A stretch of DNA of 64,000 nt, taken from Alviniconcha marisindica. Its lineage: Eukaryota > Mollusca > Gastropoda > Provannidae. The notes below the pieces were generated by a model that was not told the DNA's origin, searched no databases, and was given only the letters and a program-made list of their open reading frames with translations. A program made the translations under genes and the position numbers. Positions 47,936-58,779 of the stretch are shown one piece after another (within the stretch, counting starts at the first letter, position 1; every line of letters starts with the position of its first letter). The stretch covers positions 300,001 to 364,000 of the forward strand of contig JABMCL010000854.1 of NCBI GenBank assembly GCA_018857735.1, read 5' to 3'.

Positions 47936-47980
47936 GCCTCCGAGGCAAAAGGGCTCCCGGTGACCCTAAGCATGACTGAC

Positions 47981-48148
47981 CTCTACGAGAAAGGAGACGA
48001 GGGTGAGGGCGGAGCAGGCGTAGACGTCCAGCAGGTACTTGATGACGCACTTGGTCCACTGCACGCTGTCCTTGCCGAATGTCCCGCGACTGTACAGTGA
48101 CATCACCGTGGCCAGGTTGGTTAGGTCCTCTGACTGCTGCCCGCACAT
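47981..48148 (-). CDS. fry: furry exon w12
   Basis: 56 codons, phase 0 on both sides. It runs from MCGQQSEDLTNLATVMSLYS through QWTKCVIKYLLDVY to LTLVSFLVE. The spacing of MSLYS and the Trp segment matches FRY. The donor is GAG|gtcagt. The acceptor tgatgtgacag adjoins a tandem array of ~32-bp AT-rich units (48149-48560). Confidence 0.95.
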
Positions 48149-48560
48149 CTGTCACATCACGCAGCAAAGATATTATCACCAACATCACACAGCAGAGATA
48201 ATAATTATCACCAACATCACACAGCAAAGGTAATAATTATCACTGACATCACACAGTAAAGATAATAACTATCACTGACATCACACAGCAAAGGTAATAA
48301 TTATCATTGACATGACAGAGCAAAGATCATTGTTATCACCAACAATCACACAGTAAAGATAATTATCACCAAATCACATAGCAAATATAATGATTATCAC
48401 CAACATCATCCAGTAAAGATAATAATCATTACTGACATCACACAGCAGAGGTAATAATTAACACTGACAACATACAGCAAAGATAATAATTATCACTGAC
48501 ATCACACAGCAAAGATAATCATTATCACCAATATCACACAGAAAAGATCATTACAGTGAC
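48149..48560. repeat. minisatellite, ~30-32-bp unit, abutting the w12 acceptor
   Basis: About thirteen copies of catcacacagcaaagataat and aattatcaccaa. It begins within a few bases of the w12 3' splice site, so the pyrimidine/branch region of that intron lies in the array. Confidence 0.9.
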
Positions 48561-48843
48561 AGTGACATCACCATAGTCAAAGCCCTGAGAGCGACAACAA
48601 GACTCATAAACTGCCTATTTAACTGCAGCCATCATTCACTGACGGCACTGGACAGGGAGCGGAACCATACCCTCACAACCCTTCCACCTCTCAGGATTTC
48701 CACTGTGTTCAGACCACTGCCGCTCAGACACTGATAGTGCTAGCCAGGAACAGGAACCGCATCTCCACCCACATCCCTACCCATCTCAGAATTTCCACTG
48801 TGTCCAGATCACCAAGCTGTGACGACGAAGGTCAAGCACCCAC

Positions 48844-48941
48844 CTGAGCCACGTTATCAGCAGCATCCCGACACATCTGACAGGGGTTCTCGTAGTTGTG
48901 CACGAGGTAGGGCAGAAGAGCTGCTGTCACCAAGGGGAACC
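48844..48941 (-). CDS. fry: furry exon w11
   Basis: It encodes FPLVTAALLPYLVHNYENP and CQMCRDAADNVAQ, matching the FRY segment that starts GFPLN. Phase 1 in, phase 0 out. The acceptor is gactttgtgcag and the donor is CAG|gtgggt. Confidence 0.95.
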
Positions 48942-49239
48942 CTGCACAAAGTCAAACACACATACTTAGTGGTAGACTCTGTAGAGCTCTGCTCCATACC
49001 ACAGTAAGTCAAGCTCATGATAGTCGTAAGCATTAAGGGGGATTGTGAAAATGCTAGTATCGAGTTCTACCTGTACTTGCTTTGTCTAGTTTGCCAACCC
49101 TTCAAAATATTCTTACATTTTTTTCCCCCTGCTGGCATAAAAGTAGCAAGAAGTCTGCAAAAAGCATCCTGTGGGATTCCTGACAAACAGGTGTGAGGAC
49201 AGAGGCACCCCTGATGAGAGACAGATCACCCCTCTTTTC

Positions 49240-50640
49240 AGTCCACCTTTTCCATTTACATTCCCATGAAGATGAACCCCAACCCAGGGAGCACTCCCAT
49301 TTTCAGATCACTTTTCCTGAGACCTTTCCCTTTGCGTTTCACTGCATATGAACTCCAGTCCAAGGTACACTTAGAACTGCTTCCAGACCACTTTTCCCTT
49401 TGCATTTCACTGCAGATGAACTCCTGTCCAAGGAACACTCAGGACTGTTTTCAGACCACTTTTCCCTTTGAATTTCACTGCAGATGAACTCCTGTCCAAG
49501 GTACACCACTGTTCCCTTTGCATTTCACTGCAGATGAACTCCTGTCCAAGGAACACTAAGGACTGTTTTCAGATCACTTTTCCTGAAACCGTTTCCTTTC
49601 ACATTCCCCTGTAGGTGAACCCCTACCAAAAAAACACTCCCGTTTCAGACTACTTTTCCTGAAACCTTTTCCTTTTACATTTCCCTGTAGATGAACTCCT
49701 GTCCGGGAAGCACTCCTGTTTTAAGACTGCAAAGATAAATCCAAGTCCAAGAAACACTCCTGTTTTCCGACTACTTTTCCTGGGACCTTTCCACTTTCCA
49801 ATTCCCTGTAGATGAACCCCTGACCGGGGAGCACTCCTGTTTTAAGACTGCAAAGATGAATCAAAGTCCAAGGAACATTCCTGTTTTCCAACTACTTTTC
49901 CTGGGACCTTTTCTCTTTACATTTATTTCCCTGTAGATGAACCCCTGACCAGGGAGCACTCCTGTTTTAAGACTGCAAAGATGAATCCAAGTCCAAGAAA
50001 CACTCCCGCTTTCCGCTTTCCATTTCCCTGTAGATGAACCCCTAACCAAGGACTGCTGACCAAAGATCACCCCTCTCTTAAGATCACTGTTACTTTTGGG
50101 AAATTGAGGGAAAGGGGGAGGTGGAGGGGGGGGGGGGGGGCATAAGAGGGGTTCCAACCAAGGACTGTTCACTGAAGATCACCCCTCTCTCAAGATTAGT
50201 TACTTTGGCAGATTGGGGGGGTAAGGGGGGGGGGGCATAAGAGGGTTCCAACCAAGGACTGCTGACCAAACATCACCCCTCTTTCAAGATTACTGTTACT
50301 TTGGCTGATTGGGGGAGGGGGGGGGGCATAAGAGGGGTTCCAACCAAGGACTGTTCACTGAAGATCACCCCTCTCTCAAAATTAGTTACTTTGGCAGATT
50401 GGGGGGCAGGGGTGGGGGGGGGGGGGGGCAGGCGCATAAGAGGTTCCAACCAAGGACTGCTGACCAAACATCACCCCTCTTTCAAGATAACTGTTACTTT
50501 GACTGATTTGAGGGGGGGGGGGGGGGGGATAAGAGGGGTTCCAACCAAGGACTGCTGACCAAAGACAACCCCTCGCTTAAGATCACTGTTACTTTGGCAG
50601 GGGGCGGGGGATAAGAGGGGTTCCACTGTGTCTTGCGCAG
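49240..50640. repeat. two tandem arrays, the right one with poly-G tracts, intron w10-w11
   Basis: 49250-50040 has ~60-115-bp copies of tttcactgcagatgaactcc, tgtccaaggaacactc and ctttcccttt. 50040-50640 has ~110-bp copies of ttccaaccaaggactgctga, ccaaagatcacccctctctc, ttactttggcagattgggg followed by a G-run of 8-18. At least five G-runs occur in ~550 bp, a C-rich run in the transcript. Confidence 0.85.
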
Positions 50641-50647
50641 TACCTAC

Positions 50648-50747
50648 CCCAGGCCCCTGAGGGGTCCATGACAGGGGAGTTGACGCACAGGATGATCTTT
50701 GACAGCAGGCCCCAAGTCGGCTCAGCCACCACCTGGGATGTGCAGCC
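50648..50747 (-). CDS. fry: furry exon w10
   Basis: It encodes GCTSQVVAEPTWGLLSKIIL and CVNSPVMDPSGAWG. Phase 0 in, phase 1 out. The acceptor is tttctttctccag and the donor is TGGG|gtaggt. The segment aligns with the region just after WPNFPG in FRY, where helices alternate with short loops. Confidence 0.94.
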
Positions 50748-50940
50748 CTGGAGAAAGAAAAAACAAACACTTCATCATTCTCTAAACAAACAAAGCAATC
50801 ACAAGGAAAGAAAACAAGTCACAGAGATTACTCTCTAACAACTTGCAGCAAAAACCAAATACATACATAAAAATAAGAAGCAGAGAATATTGCAGCTACT
50901 TCAGGTAATAACTGTTAATAAGAGTCAAGCAAAGAGCAGA

Positions 50941-51199
50941 AATGCATTAAGATGGGCAGCGATGAGAGCCATTTTAATGTTTAATTAATTGTGAGATTGA
51001 GAGGGACAAAGTCCTTAATTGTGAGGTACAAAGTCCTTAATTGTGAGGGACAAAGTCTTTAATTATGAGGGACAAAGTCGCAAGACAGTGTCCACAGACA
51101 ACAACATTTGAAGAGAGGATAGCTGAAACGGAATCAAACCGAGGTCCTTCTGCTTATCAGCCCAAGGCCTTACTGCTAGGCTAAACTGGCTTTCGCAAC
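50941..51199 (-). mobile_element. SINE copy with internal ~24-bp amplification
   Basis: On the minus strand the tRNA-like head (agccagtttagcctagcag, tttgattccgtttcagct) begins about 22 nt past the w9 donor. The body segment gactttgtccctcacaatta is repeated four times (51000-51080) where other copies have it once. It ends at aaaatggctctcatcgctgc. Confidence 0.75.
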
Positions 51200-51220
51200 A
51201 AAAAACACAACAAGCCACAC

Positions 51221-51331
51221 CTTGAGCAGCATGACGACCACCCCCGGGAAGTTGGGCCACTTGATCTGCTGCAGGATCTTGTCCAGCTTTTCACGGCAGT
51301 CTGGTCGCTCCGGTTGTAAATGGTGAAGTAT
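51221..51331 (-). CDS. fry: furry exon w9
   Basis: 37 codons, phase 0 on both sides: ILHHLQPERPDCREKLDKIL, QQIKWPNFPG and VVVMLLK. WPNFPG is invariant in Furry proteins as I recall them. The acceptor is tactctttcttcag and the donor is AAG|gtgtgg. A SINE in the same orientation as the gene begins about 22 nt past the donor. Confidence 0.96.
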
Positions 51332-51529
51332 CTGAAGAAAGAGTAAGAGAACATATTCACGGGAGTCAAAACAAACATGTAGCAGTCTGACACTGATAAC
51401 TGCGCAGTCTCACATTACCTGCCAAAACTGACAAGCTCAGAAAGAGATGGTCAGATTGAGCGCATAACCTTCAGGGTTTTTTCACGGGAGTCAAAGCAGA
51501 CCCCTAGCAGTCTGACATGTACCCACACT

Positions 51530-52615
51530 CACCCTGCTGCACAGCGAGTAAGAGGTCACACCCACAGTCTGAGTACTAGTACTCAGCTTACTGAGCAGCC
51601 TGACGACCATGCACGTAGCAGTCTGAACAGCCAGTAAGAGCTCATACTCATAGCCAGTGTACTAGTGCTCATCTCACTGAGCAGCATGATGACCATGCAC
51701 GTAGCAGTCTGAACAGCCAGTAAGAGCTCACTCACCCTGTTGAGCAGTCAGACCGCCTGCATGTACTCATACTCATACAGTCATAATCTATGCACTGGTC
51801 CATATGCATGAGCACAGTGGCCTGACATGTACCACCCTCACTCACCCTGTTGAGCGGTCAGACCGCCTGCATGTACTCATACTCATACAGTCATAATCTA
51901 TGTACTGGTCCATATGCATGAGCACAGTGGCCTGACATGTACCATCCTCACTCACCCTGTTGAGCGGTCAGACCGCCTGCATGTACTCATACTCATACAG
52001 TCATAATCTATGTACTGGTCCATATGCATGAGCACAGCGGCCTGACATGTACCACCCTCACTCACCCTGTTGAGCGGTCAGACCGCCTGCATGTACTCAT
52101 ACTCATACAGTCATAATCTATGCATTGGTCCATATGCATGAGCACAGTGGCCTGACATGTACCACCCTCACTCACCCTGTTGAGCAGTCAGACCGCCTGC
52201 ATGTACTCATAGTCATACAGTCATAATCTATGCACTGGTCCATATGCATGAGCACAGTGGCCTGACATGTACCATCCTCACTCACCCTGTTGAGCAGTCG
52301 GACAGCCAGCAAGAACTCGTACTCATACAGTCATAATCTATGCACTGGTCCATATGCATGAGCACAGTGGCCTGACATGTACCACCCTCACTCACCCTGT
52401 TGAGCAGTCAGACCACCTGCATGTACTCATACTCATACAGTCATAATCTATGCACTGGTCCATATGCATGAGCACAGTGGCCTGACATGTACCACCCTCA
52501 CTCGCCCTGTTGAGCAGTCAGACCACCTGCATGTACTCATACTCATACAGTCATAATCTATGTACTGGTCCATATGCATGAGCACAGTGGCCTGACATGT
52601 ACCACCCTCACTCAC
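51530..52615. repeat. 110-bp array made from the exon w8 3' end and its 5' splice site
   Basis: ctcaccctgttgagc starts at 51731, 51841, 51951, 52061, 52171, 52281, 52391, 52501 (ctcgcc) and 52611 (the true exon edge): exact 110-bp spacing. Each unit holds up to ~43 nt matching exon w8, the donor AACAGG|gtgagtg and ~65 nt of intron with gtccatatgcatgagcacag. The 52281 copy matches the exon best (agtcggacagccagcaagaa). The 52501 copy has a broken donor (gc for gt). Older units extend to ~51530. Confidence 0.93.
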
Positions 52616-52824
52616 CCTGTTGAGCAGTCGGACAGCCAGCAAGAACTCGTACTCATAGTCGGACTCTAGCATGGACACGGTGATCCAGAAGATCTGCGTG
52701 ACCAGCGTCAGCTTGTCCTCCGTCCCTGACTGGTCCAGGTTTTTCAGGGACTGGGCACTGCGAGAGCGACCCAGGTTGGTGCGGCGGCTCTCCACGTCTG
52801 TGCTGCTGCGATTGCGGTTGTCGC
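52616..52824 (-). CDS. fry: furry exon w8
   Basis: It encodes [32 protein letters not shown] and then [20 protein letters not shown] followed by [19 protein letters not shown] and [17 protein letters not shown] are hallmark Furry motifs. Phase 1 in, phase 0 out. The donor AACAGG|gtgagtg is strong. The last ~43 nt of the exon plus this donor are repeated eight more times downstream at an exact 110-bp spacing (51731-52615); the copy adjoining the main exon body is taken as the true one. Confidence 0.96.
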
Positions 52825-53425
52825 CTGGGATACGGCACGAAACAAGCAAACAAACGAAGGAAACAATGTGTTAGTTAGAAAACTTTACGCGGATGAAAAA
52901 TCAAAACAATCACAGCTAACTAATATCCTGGGTAAGTCTGCTGATTGGTCTTTTGTACTGTTTCTGTGGACGTTAAGCACCATGTTTCTATTGGTCTTTT
53001 CTTCTTTCTTTTTTTCTCCCTTTTTCTTCTTGACCAAAAAGCAACAAATTGGGTTTTATTATGACTGCAGCGTCTGTAGAAACAAACCTGCTTGTAAAGC
53101 TTGAAGGCAACTTTTTGAACAGCAACAGCTATGAAACTATTCAATATTATACTGAACAGAATCATTTATTCCAAGGCTCTCACAAGCAAAGCTTATTCAA
53201 AGTGTACACATTGACGCTGCATTCCACGCAGTATATACTATATATATAACACACCATGCACACCTTAGTAAAGGCTGTACCTTACAACAAAAAAGCAATT
53301 GACACACACCTTACTAAAAGCTGTATCTTACTGAAAAAAGCATTTTACACACCATCAGTTTAACACAATGGTGAAGAAAACCTCACATCCCCATCAGTAT
53401 TCTTTACAGCAATTTAACATCCCCA

Positions 53426-53655
53426 TTAACCCCTTCACTGCCCCAGCCTGTAAAATTCTGGGGCTGAAAAGCACCCCACCCCCCCACCCCCCCACACACA
53501 CACATACACACATGCCTGCAAACAGTATGTTTTCCAGTCCAACATATAAATCTACCATCAATACTGTGCATTTTTGGGGGGAAAGGCTTCAGGATTACAA
53601 ATTTGTCACTTTTATTGTTAATTTTCAAGTCAAATCACAGCAGTGAAAGGGTTAA
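53426..53655. mobile_element. MITE-like element, TTAACCCTxTCxCTGCC family (copy 2)
   Basis: The left end is ttaaccccttcactgcc and the inverted right end is cagcagtgaaagggttaa, each with TTAA. The 230-bp interior is non-coding with a C/CA-rich tract at 53474-53510. Confidence 0.75.
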
Positions 53656-53916
53656 CTTTGTTCACAATATCATGAAAGCAGTGTGCTGTTGCTGGGGTGT
53701 GGCGCATACACAACCTACATAACTGATTAATCACTGCAACTGTACGTTGTTCACACGCAATATAAAGTATCATACACACACAGGGTTAACTTTGTTTACA
53801 ATATCATGAAAGCAGTGTGCCGTTGCTGGGGTGTGGCGCATACACAACCTACATAACTGATTAATCACTGCAACTGTATATTGTTCAGACGCAATATAAA
53901 GTATCATACACACACA
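53649..53916. repeat. 134-bp tandem duplication
   Basis: gggttaactttgttcacaat ... gcaatataaagtatcatac is present at 53649 and again at 53783 with three or four differences. It includes the right end of the adjoining MITE, so it arose after that insertion. Confidence 0.85.
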
Positions 53917-54277
53917 AAAATAAAACAAAAATCAAGACTACTGAAGTTAACAAAAGAGTATGGTGATCAACCATGAGAGAGAGAGCAAAAAAGAAGAAGA
54001 AAAAAGCACAACTACAGACAAGTCCTCAAACAAGAACCCCTCAAAAACCAAACCACACAAAGAATACAAAAAACACACAAAGAATACAAAAAAGGCGGGG
54101 TGGGGGTGGGGGGTGGGGGGAAGGAGTGTGCAAAATACAGACTGGCTCTGCCTGCAATGAAGGGCACCCACACACATATGCACAGGAACGCTGACACAGA
54201 CACATATAAAACAAGCTTATGCCCCCCCACATAATTATGCACAGGAACAATGAACCAGACACATATCAAACAAGCAC

Positions 54278-54650
54278 ACCCCCCCCCCCCCCCCCCCCCC
54301 CCACCACCACCACACACACATTCACACATGTATTTCCAGTCATAATTCAGATCCTTCTGGACTGATAACTGTATATGATCCATGTTTTTGTTTCTGAACA
54401 AGTATCTGTTATAATTAATGTCACAACGGTTGACCACTAGAATCCAGTATCTCATTAATTCTTACTTCCACTGAAGATACATAGTTCTAGTGGTCCACCC
54501 TCAATGATTTTATTTACATTATTAAGTCTTTCTCTTGAAATGCCTTTTGTAAAATGTAAATGATGGGTTATATTCTACACAAAATAATACAAGAACCAAG
54601 GTGGGGGGGGGGGGGGGGGGGAGGAGAAAGAAAGAAAAGGAAGAAGAAAC
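54278..54650. repeat. poly-C and poly-G tracts
   Basis: A C-run at 54279-54302 and a G-run at 54602-54622, in intron w7-w8. The surrounding 53917-55152 has G-rich patches near 54095-54120 and nothing else recognisable. Confidence 0.9.
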
Positions 54651-55152
54651 TGAATTGGGCTTTTTGACATCCTGTCAATAGCACAGGTTTATCTGAGCAC
54701 AAAGACAGGGAGAGTACAACAACAAAAAGGCAGCTACGTACAAATCAAAAACTACATGATCAAAAGAAAACACACACCGGGTATTAGTAGCCTTATCTGC
54801 TAACCTCCAAAACTTTCATATGAACAGATCCAGATTAAAGGAGAAAACAGATGAACAAGCTACATATCCCAGCTAATTAATGACTTTCACTGGTTCACCA
54901 ACTACGTCAAAGTGAATGCAATGAACAACTCCACCGAAACTGTAAAATAAAACACAACCCCAAAACAAAACAAAACCCAACAACCCTAACTATTACTATT
55001 ACTAGTATTAGTAACTCATGCTGAAATCTTTTATAAACTGAACCGATGGCAAAGACAAAGAAGAAGAATCAAAAGGAAAACAAATGTGATGCCTCAAACT
55101 AACTGTTGCTCTCTGCTTCCTGTCAAAAAGTATGAAAGTATACCTTACTGCC

Positions 55153-55374
55153 TTAACCCTTTTGCTGCCAGAGAATTTGTGCTGCTGATGCAGTCTCTTC
55201 AAAGAAGAGTCTCGTAGAGACATCCCCAAACATTCATTTTGTTAAGCTTTGGTTCTCCTGAGTGTGCACAAGAAGCCAGAAACCCAGCAGGTCGTCCCAT
55301 GACGTCTTACCGGCAGATACGAAACACGTCATCAAGGACGTCATATGATGTCATAAAGGCAGTGAAATGGTTAA
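55153..55374. mobile_element. MITE-like element, TTAACCCTxTCxCTGCC family (copy 3)
   Basis: The left end is ttaacccttttgctgcc and the inverted right end is ggcagtgaaatggttaa, both with TTAA. The segment gtcatatgatgtcataaagg is shared with the copy at 40031-40294. Confidence 0.75.
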
Positions 55375-55439
55375 ATGTCACTTTGTCTTCTGTAATTTTG
55401 TCCCCGGACTGTGCCCTCTCATCAGGCCTGCCATCTATG

Positions 55440-55790
55440 TCATTTAAACATTGTGCTGTGCACACTCCCCCCCCTCTCTTTCTTGCAAAATTCACATCAT
55501 TAAACTGTGTAACTAGGCTACGTAGATGACATCAAACATGACATCATACATTGTGCTGTGCATACCCCCTCCCTCTCTTTCTTGCAAAATTCACATCATT
55601 AAACTGCATAACTGGGCTATGTAGATGACATCAAACATGACATCATACATTGTGCTATGCATACCCCCTCCCTCTTTCTTGCAAAATTCACATCATTAAA
55701 CTGCATAACTGGGCTATGTAGATGACATCATACATGGTGCTGTGCATACTCCCTCTCTCTCTTTCTTGCAAAATTTGCAAGTTTAAACCT
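55440..55790. repeat. ~98-bp tandem repeat, 3.5 copies
   Basis: tttcttgcaaaattcacatc, attaaactgcataactgggc and gtagatgacatcaaacatga recur at 55488, 55577, 55675 and partly 55762. (TC)n follows at 56056-56095. Confidence 0.85.
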
Positions 55791-56439
55791 GACTGACTGG
55801 GTTACCTTGGCCACAAGTGTATACATGGCACTATTAGATCAGCCAAAAAGAAGAGGCTGCACTTCAAGTATGTCAAGTTCATTTCTCCTGAATGGAATGA
55901 CAACATTTTTTATATATATAAAGCTATATAAATAACATCCATGCAAACATACACAGTCTGGAGTCTCTCTCTCCCCAATTTCACATGACCAGCTACATCA
56001 TTTGTTAGAGATGACAACTATGAGGTTTTACATGCAAACTTATATATTCATACATTCCCTCTCTCTCTCTCTCCCCCTCTCTCTCTCTCCCTCTCAATAT
56101 CACATGCTCGCAGATATTCATTCACACACCAGTGCAAATGACTACTGATCTGAAAGGGACTACATCTTCACTGAAAAATAATAATCTTGGTTTAAGAGCG
56201 AGACCAAAGTCCTTTCTACAAATCATGAAACAAAACAGATTACCCACAAAAAAGTTAGGTCTGGTGACTGGTTAGCACTGCAAAAGGTCAATATGTTACC
56301 CAAAACAAAGAAACAACTTGGAGGTTATGATCAAGTCAGAGGTGCCAACAATGCCGTTCAAACACTGGGTCACCTTCTTGGTCTACAAGTGCACATGCAC
56401 CCTCCCCATTCTCCTCATCCGCATTTTCTTCTTCCTCTG

Positions 56440-57260
56440 CAAGCAACACACACAAAACTGACTGTTGGCAAAATGATCTTCACCTTCTTCTGCAGCTAAC
56501 ACACACAACTTCCTGTTGACAAATATAATCTGTCGTGATCTATTGCCTGCTGACAATGCAATTTCCTGTTGACAAATATAATGTCTTGATCTACTGCCTG
56601 TTGACAAGATGATCTTCACCCTCTTCTGCAGCTAACACACACAATTTCCTGTTGGCAAATGTAATCTGTTGTGATCTACTGCCTGTTGACAAGATGATCT
56701 TCACCCTCTTCTGCAGATAGCATAAGCAGTTCCCTGTTGACAAATATAATCTGTCTTGATCTACTGGCAGCACACAAAACTGCCTGTTGACAAATCATCT
56801 CCACCCTCTTCTTCAGCTAACACACACAACTTCCTGTTGGCAAATGTAATCTGTCAAGATTTACTGCCTGTTGACAAAATGATCTTTGCCCTCTTCTGCG
56901 GCTAGCACACACAACTTCCTGTTAACAAATATAATCTGTCTTGATCTACTGGCAGCACATAAAACTGCCTGTTGACAAATCATCTTCACCCTCTTCTGCA
57001 GCTAACACACACAACTTCCTGTTGGCAAATGTAATCTGTCTTGATCTACTGCCTGTTGACAAAATGATCTGTCTTTTGCAAACACGGCACATAACACTGC
57101 CTGTTGACAAAATGATCCGTCTTTTTGCAAACACAGCACGTAACACTGCCTGTTGACAAAATTATCCGTCTTTTGCAAACAACACAAGAAACTGCCTGTC
57201 AACAAAGTCAACTGTCTTCTGCAAGCAGCACGTAAAACTGCCTGTTGACAAAATGATACA
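56440..57260. repeat. minisatellite, ~40/85-bp units, intron w7-w8
   Basis: About fifteen copies of cctgttgacaaaatgatctt, caccctcttctgcagctaac, acacacaacttcctgttggc and aaatgtaatctgtcttgatc. The right part, 57060-57260, is a shortened subtype (actgcctgttgacaaaatga). A G-run follows at 57371-57394. Confidence 0.85.
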
Positions 57261-57559
57261 TCGTCATTCTCGTCTGCAAAACCTTCAAGACTACGGACAA
57301 TCATTCCACAGGAGGCCAAAAAAGCAAAAAAGCTTCTGTTGAACAAGCAACCGTGCCACTGGGGGAAGAAGGGGGGGGGGGGGGGGGGGGGGGGCAGGCG
57401 GCAACATTTTCAGCACTACAACAACACACATCCATGCCACTGGACAGACAGCAAAAAACAACAACTTCAGGACTACACAACAAGTGATCGTGCCACCAGA
57501 GCGCATGCAAAACTTCCAGACTGCAAAAGAACTCCCAGGCAGCCAGCCCCCTCCCCTAC

Positions 57560-57896
57560 CTGAGATGTGGTGGGCTCTCTGCATGAAGACGGAAGCGGAG
57601 TAGCTGGTGCTGCGGGCGTGGTGGGACTGCTGCTGCTTGGGGCAGATGATGGCGCTGCGGCGGTTGCTCTCCACCTGGTCCTTGGCCAGGTTGGGCGTGG
57701 ACATGAACAGCTCCCGCATGAAGTCGATGGGGCGGAACTCCAGGTCCAGGTTGTCCACAAAGGCCTCCAGGGTCAGCATGATCTCGGTGACGTAGCCCTG
57801 CATGTCCTCCCCCTGCTCCGCCACCGTCTCCACCAGCCGGGACAGAATGTCTGACAGCATCTGGGTGGTGGGGCGAACTTGCAGGGCTCGCAGCAC
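57560..57896 (-). CDS. fry: furry exon w7 (largest exon here)
   Basis: 337 nt, phase 0 in and phase 1 out. It starts VLRALQVRPTTQMLSDILSR, continues through MQGYVTEIMLTLEAFVDNLD, and ends in a Ser/His-rich stretch with SNRRSAIICPKQQQSHHARS and RAHHIS. The first 60 residues or so match the Furry helical domain directly after the RSFQ block; the end is a less conserved linker. The acceptor (atgtccatgcag) lies only 28 nt from the tail of a SINE (57925-58239). The donor is CAG|gtaggg. Confidence 0.97.
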
Positions 57897-57924
57897 CTGC
57901 ATGGACATATTATAAGTACACAGG

Positions 57925-58239
57925 GTGCTTAACATCCACAGAAACCATCAGGCTTATTGGGGATGGGGAGATGGGGGGGGGGGGGGGGGGAGAGGTATGG
58001 AGGTGGGGGGAGAGGGGGATTATATACCTATCGCTACACTGTCACCACCAGAATGACTTCTGTATTAAGATGGGCAGTGATGAGAGCCATTTTAATGTTT
58101 CATAATTGTGAGGGACAAAGTCACAAGACAGTGTCCACAGACCACAACTTCTGAAGAGAAAGGAGAGCCGAAGCGGATTTGAACTGAGGTCCTTCTGTTT
58201 ACCAGCCTAACGCCTTACCGCTAGGCCAAACCGGTTCAC
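57925..58239 (-). mobile_element. full-length SINE abutting exon w7
   Basis: The minus-strand head (accggtttggcctagcgg) starts at about 58239; the body has aaaatggctctcatcactgc and gcgataggtatataatcccc; the tail ends ggtttctgtggatgttaagc at 57925. It has the same architecture as 3964-4275. Its tail is 28 nt from the w7 acceptor. Confidence 0.8.
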
Positions 58240-58779
58240 ATCATGGACAATGTTAAATGGGGGGTTTATATAGATGGCTGGTTGGTGGGGTAATTCACAC
58301 AGCTCACAACCGTTTATTAGGGATGGGGGAGGGTACCTATGTAATGCTCATCCCTAGCACTCCAACCCACAAAAGCAAGAAAGACCGTCACCACCAGAAC
58401 AGCAGATATTAAGGTGGTGGGGAGACAGCCAGTGCAATGCAACTTGTGTGCTTTGCAACTTGCTCTTTCAACAGTTGTGGAGAACAACCAAGTGCTGAAA
58501 ACAGCTGTAGCAAAAGACTGTCCAGCTCACTACATGAGAGCCCAGCTCCATCTTCCTGTTCACACACAGCCCCTGGGCTCCCGTGTGATGCATGGACAAT
58601 GTTAAATGGGGTAGGGTGGGGGTAGGGGTGGCTTTACACAGAGGTGTGGTCAGCGGGGTAAACTGACACAGCTCACAACCACTGACAGGAAACAAAAACT
58701 CATTATGTTCAGACTCGTTCAAACATGTGAGAGGTGGGCAAACCTGCAGCAACTGCAAACCCTGAATGGGCAGCGTTCA

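Noticed and set aside
57291..57559. Extension of the w7 frame beyond its donor
   Set aside because: After CAG|gtaggg the frame runs into poly-G/Pro-rich and low-complexity sequence. The next conserved block joins from w8.
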